Shown here piece by piece: positions 14,428 to 17,499 of a stretch of 17,499 bases of DNA; the first letter of the stretch is position 1, and every line of letters starts with the position of its first letter. The position numbers were made by a program, and so were the translations under genes. The stretch is from the NCBI GenBank assembly GCA_041685625.1, contig JAWLFJ010000084.1, positions 1-17,499 on the forward strand, given 5' to 3'. Below the pieces are notes generated by a model. The model did no database searches and was not told where the DNA came from. It saw nothing but the letters and a program-made list of their open reading frames with translations. The stretch comes from Albimonas sp041685625. Lineage in GTDB: Bacteria > Pseudomonadota > Alphaproteobacteria > Rhodobacterales > Rhodobacteraceae.

Positions 14428-16242
14428 ATGTCCGACGCCGATGTCACCAGGCAGGCCGCCGACCAGGCCGCCGAGGCCGCCGCGTTCGCCACCAACATGG
14501 CCGAGGTGCTGAAGACCTCGCAGGACATCTGGATGCGCCTCATGCAGGCGCAGATGAAGGACGAACACCCCCTCCACGCCGACCCGCTCAACACCCTGCC
14601 CGCCTTCTCCGAACTCCAGCAGGCGCTCTTGCGCAACCCCGCCGAGATGGCCGAGCGCACCCTCGCCCTCTGGTCCTCCCAGGCCGAGCTCTGGCGGCGC
14701 ATGACCCAGGCCTGGCTCGGCGCCGAGGACCCCGAGCCCGTCGCCACCCCCGCCCGCTCCGACAAGCGCTTCAAGCACGACGAGTGGAGCCAGAACCGCG
14801 TCTTCGACTATCTCAAGCAGTCCTACCTGCTGACCGCCAAGTATCTCGAAGGCGTCGCCACCGACGTCGGCGACCTCGACGACCGCGACCGCCGCAAGGT
14901 CGCCTTCTTCACCAAGCAGTTCGTCGACGCCATGAGCCCCACCAACTTCGCCGCCATGAACCCCGAGGTGCTCGAGACCACGCTCGAGCAGAAGGGCGAG
15001 AACCTGGTCCGCGGCCTCAAGATGATGGCCGAGGATCTCGAGCGCGGCGACGGCAAGCTCCTGATCCGCCAGACCGACATGGAGCGCTTCAAGGTCGGCC
15101 GCGACATGGCGCTGACCGAGGGCAAGGTGGTCCACCAGAACGAGGTGATGCAGCTGATCCAGTACGGCCCGGCGACCGAGGAGGTGCACGAGATCCCGCT
15201 CCTGATCGTCCCGCCCTGGATCAACAAGTTCTACATCCTCGACCTCACGCCCGAGAAGTCGCTGGTGAAATGGCTGACCGAGCAGGGCTTCACCGTCTTC
15301 CTCGTCTCCTGGGTCAACCCGGACGAGCGCCAGAAGGACGAGACCTGGGAGAGCTATCTCGCCAAGGGCCCGTTCGAGGCGCTGGAGAAGACGCTCGAGG
15401 AGACCGGCGCGCCGCAGGCCCACGTCGTCGGCTACTGCATCGGCGGCACCCTCGTCGCCAACATGCTCGCGCTGATGGCCAGGACCGGCGACCGCCGCGC
15501 CGCCTCGCTCACCTTCCTCACCTCGCTGACCGACTTCGAGGACGCCGGCGACCTGCAGGTGTTCGTGGACGAGGCCACGCTGCAGATCGTCGACGAGCAG
15601 ATGGAGAAGGGCTACCTCCCCGCCACCGCGATGGCGAACGCCTTCAACATGCTGCGCGCCTCGGACCTGATCTGGAACTACGTGGTCAACAACTACTATC
15701 TGGGGCGCGAGCCCTTCCCCTTCGACCTGCTCTACTGGAACTCCGACTCGACCGCGATGCCGGCCAAGGTCCACCACTTCTATCTCGACCGCTTCTACAA
15801 CGAGAACGCCTTCTCGCACGGCGAGCTCCGCGTGCTGAACGTGCCGGTCGAGCCCAAGGACATCGCCGTCCCCGTCTACCACGTCGCGACGAAGGAGGAT
15901 CACATCGCCCCCGCCGCCGCCGTCTATCGCGGCGCGCGGCTGATGACCGGCGCGCCGGAGCTGCGCTTCGTGCTGGCGGGCTCGGGCCACATCGCCGGCG
16001 TGGTGAACCCGCCGGCGCTGAAGAAGTACCAGCACTGGGTCAACGAGGATCAGACGCCCGAGAGCCTCCCCGACTGGCTCGACCAGGCGGAGGAGCGCCC
16101 CGGCTCCTGGTGGCCCGACTGGGCCGAGTGGCTGTCGAAGCGGTCAGGGAAGAAGGTTGACGCGCGCGAGCCGGGGGCGAAGATCGGCGTCGTGGAGGAC
16201 GCGCCGGGGAGCTATGTGAAGCGGCGGTTTGATGAGGGGTGA
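14428..16242 (+). CDS. phaC: Class I poly(3-hydroxyalkanoate) synthase
   Basis: Polymerises (R)-3-hydroxyacyl-CoA, mainly 3-hydroxybutyryl-CoA, into PHA at the granule surface. The 604-residue length fits class I. The helical N-terminal domain (about 1-200) precedes the alpha/beta-hydrolase catalytic domain. The lipase-like box GYCIGG carries nucleophile Cys337, TKEDHIAP carries Asp491, and SGSGHIAG-type context carries His521, completing the Cys-Asp-His triad. PPWINKFYILDL and DSTAMPAKVHHFYL are typical class I stretches. The start at 14428 has GGAAGGAG upstream; the open frame before it is low complexity. The C-terminus APGSYVKRR fits the family and is followed by four more residues (FDEG), then the stop abuts directly on the stop of the foreign reverse-transcriptase gene. 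No phaA, phaB, phaP or phaR gene is in the window. Confidence 0.97.
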   Translation: MSDADVTRQAADQAAEAAAFATNMAEVLKTSQDIWMRLMQAQMKDEHPLHADPLNTLPAFSELQQALLRNPAEMAERTLALWSSQAELWRRMTQAWLGAEDPEPVATPARSDKRFKHDEWSQNRVFDYLKQSYLLTAKYLEGVATDVGDLDDRDRRKVAFFTKQFVDAMSPTNFAAMNPEVLETTLEQKGENLVRGLKMMAEDLERGDGKLLIRQTDMERFKVGRDMALTEGKVVHQNEVMQLIQYGPATEEVHEIPLLIVPPWINKFYILDLTPEKSLVKWLTEQGFTVFLVSWVNPDERQKDETWESYLAKGPFEALEKTLEETGAPQAHVVGYCIGGTLVANMLALMARTGDRRAASLTFLTSLTDFEDAGDLQVFVDEATLQIVDEQMEKGYLPATAMANAFNMLRASDLIWNYVVNNYYLGREPFPFDLLYWNSDSTAMPAKVHHFYLDRFYNENAFSHGELRVLNVPVEPKDIAVPVYHVATKEDHIAPAAAVYRGARLMTGAPELRFVLAGSGHIAGVVNPPALKKYQHWVNEDQTPESLPDWLDQAEERPGSWWPDWAEWLSKRSGKKVDAREPGAKIGVVEDAPGSYVKRRFDEG

Positions 16243-17499
16243 TTAATCCCCACACCATTTACAGTACACTTGGGCCAGCGGAAAGCCTAACCGAGTCCTT
16301 ATACTTTTAATCCATGCATTATATTCGTCTGGAGGCAGGCACTTTGCGGCATATATAAACGCCGGCTGGAGCCACGCGCTAAGCTCATGAACCCGAGTTT
16401 TCTCCCTACGAAAGAAGCTCAGGTCGTTCACGCGAGCGTGAAGCTGATATAATTGGCGCTTATCTAAAGTCTGACTTAGGCGATCAAGCTGACGAACCTG
16501 TACTGGCTGGATATCAACGACCCCTCGCACGAATAGCTCTAAAAGCCATGCACGCGTAACAGATAGAGAGTTCAGCCTTTCTGAAAAGATCACTTCGATA
16601 ATTCGATCAGACATATCATCAAATGCAGTCTCTCCATCGTTCTTCAACTCCTCCATCAGCAAGACAATATCCTTTGCGAAGGGTAAGAGATTATCGATAT
16701 TGGCCTTGATGAAATCTGAAGCCGCACGGCTTTTTGTCAACCTCAGAGCGCGCAATAAAATTCTTATCTTTCCAGTGTCCCAAAAATCCTTCGAATACTC
16801 CTCAACAAGTTCGCCCGCAATATCTTGAGCCATTAGTTCTGCAAGTTTTTCTGGATCAACATCTTCCTGATCATACGCGAGATAAAATAGTTTTTCAGTA
16901 CCAGCTTTATCCGCCTGGTCTTGATCTTCGCCACTTGGCTCATGGTGCCGCGATGCCCAATCAGCGAAGCTTTCTATTTTTGTTTTCTGAATATTTAGAC
17001 TCAATCCCTCGTTCACGGCAAGATGTTCTGCAAGAGAGCTCAGGATTGCAAATTCATCCTGATCATTTTTGACAAATATCAAGAAATCATCTACGTATCT
17101 CGAAAATTCAATTCCTTGGGATTGAAGAAAAAAATCTGTATCGCAGAGTGCAACTTCCGCTAGGAGCCGAGAAGCGTTTGAACCCACTGGCAATCCAAAA
17201 GACTGCTTGCCTCGCCATTCACTCAGAAATCGCTCAATATGTTTTACTTTACTTTTATCTCCTGAGTAATCTTCGAGGCAGTTTTTAAGTCTATGTCTAT
17301 AAATCCTCATGTAAAAGTCCGATAGATCAGTTTTTATGACAGACTTTTTGTTATCGTCAAAACCACGAATAATCTGATTATTAATCCAATTATGGAAATT
17401 AAATTCTGAATCGAAAAATTCGAAATTCTGATTGCCGACGTATCGGTATGAGAACGCAATCCTATCGTCTTTCCAAATTCGAGAAGCTTCGATATGTGG
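16243..17499 (-). CDS. Reverse transcriptase, probable defence-associated (Abi/UG/DRT-like) type, 5' end beyond the window
   Basis: RNA-directed DNA polymerase; 418 residues are visible and the N-terminus is cut off. The frame runs unbroken from the window edge, so the ATG at 17310 is internal. Palm motifs in order are motif A VIKTDLSDFYMRIYRH (catalytic Asp at 17326-17328), the substrate-loop motif GLPVGSNASRLLAE near 17160-17200, and RYVDDFLIF with the catalytic Asp pair starting at 17091. After the palm, roughly 230 residues are predicted helical and lack a maturase/HNH or retron-type thumb signature, the layout of Abi/unknown-group defence RTs. The C-terminus includes WLQPAFIYAAKCLPPDEYNAW. 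The DNA is markedly AT-rich against its neighbours, a sign of transfer. I cannot name the subtype. Partner genes or a template RNA, if any, lie upstream of the visible part. Confidence 0.9.
   Translation of the reverse strand, partial: PHIEASRIWKDDRIAFSYRYVGNQNFEFFDSEFNFHNWINNQIIRGFDDNKKSVIKTDLSDFYMRIYRHRLKNCLEDYSGDKSKVKHIERFLSEWRGKQSFGLPVGSNASRLLAEVALCDTDFFLQSQGIEFSRYVDDFLIFVKNDQDEFAILSSLAEHLAVNEGLSLNIQKTKIESFADWASRHHEPSGEDQDQADKAGTEKLFYLAYDQEDVDPEKLAELMAQDIAGELVEEYSKDFWDTGKIRILLRALRLTKSRAASDFIKANIDNLLPFAKDIVLLMEELKNDGETAFDDMSDRIIEVIFSERLNSLSVTRAWLLELFVRGVVDIQPVQVRQLDRLSQTLDKRQLYQLHARVNDLSFFRREKTRVHELSAWLQPAFIYAAKCLPPDEYNAWIKSIRTRLGFPLAQVYCKWCGD

Noticed and set aside
13972..16035. 687-codon minus-strand open frame opposite phaC
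   Set aside because: Antisense shadow of phaC codon bias; only the last 109 codons, with a lipobox and ribosome-binding site, are credible.
17226..17310. ATG at 17310 as the true start of the reverse transcriptase
   Set aside because: The frame stays open to the window edge and motif A with its catalytic Asp lies upstream of that ATG.

Overview
The window is GC-rich bacterial DNA (the coding strands strongly prefer codons ending in G or C). It looks like an alphaproteobacterium, most likely a Rhodobacterales/Paracoccaceae-type organism. The pointers are a class I PHA synthase, an aminotransferase / homoserine dehydrogenase / class II fructose-1,6-bisphosphatase set on one strand, and two alphaproteobacterial-style tRNAs. 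No species can be assigned from the sequence alone.

Layout. Bases 1-3440 are a gene graveyard around two tRNAs: a frameshifted IS256-type transposase, tRNA-Pro(CGG) on the minus strand, tRNA-Gln(UUG) on the plus strand, an N-terminal remnant of an IS630-type transposase, a doubtful solute-binding-protein-like open frame, and a decayed zinc/manganese-type ABC ATPase. Bases 3636-11042 carry the minus-strand metabolic genes glpX, hom and an AlaC-like aminotransferase. This set is interrupted by a plus-strand SDR that lacks its cofactor-binding loop, a 0.7 kb stretch with no recognisable gene, a plus-strand orphan gene with a tiny partner ORF, and a translationally coupled pair of small exported proteins. 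Bases 11221-14301 hold a leishmanolysin-like metalloprotease with a 23-unit acidic pentapeptide linker, a CDF zinc exporter and a small lipoprotein. Bases 14428-16242 encode PHA synthase (phaC).

At base 16243 the composition changes abruptly to AT-rich DNA. The rest of the window is one minus-strand reverse transcriptase, cut by the window edge. It has the catalytic motifs and a long helical C-terminal part, which suggests a defence-associated (Abi/UG/DRT-type) RT rather than a group II intron or retron enzyme. It is the best candidate here for an undescribed or poorly described system, but its partner genes and any template RNA lie beyond the window.

Working together: hom (Asp-family amino acids), the aminotransferase, glpX (gluconeogenesis / Calvin cycle) and phaC (carbon storage) form a central-metabolism neighbourhood. 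It has been opened by accessory insertions, and the pseudogenes show a striking TGG-to-CGG style, GC-directed decay.
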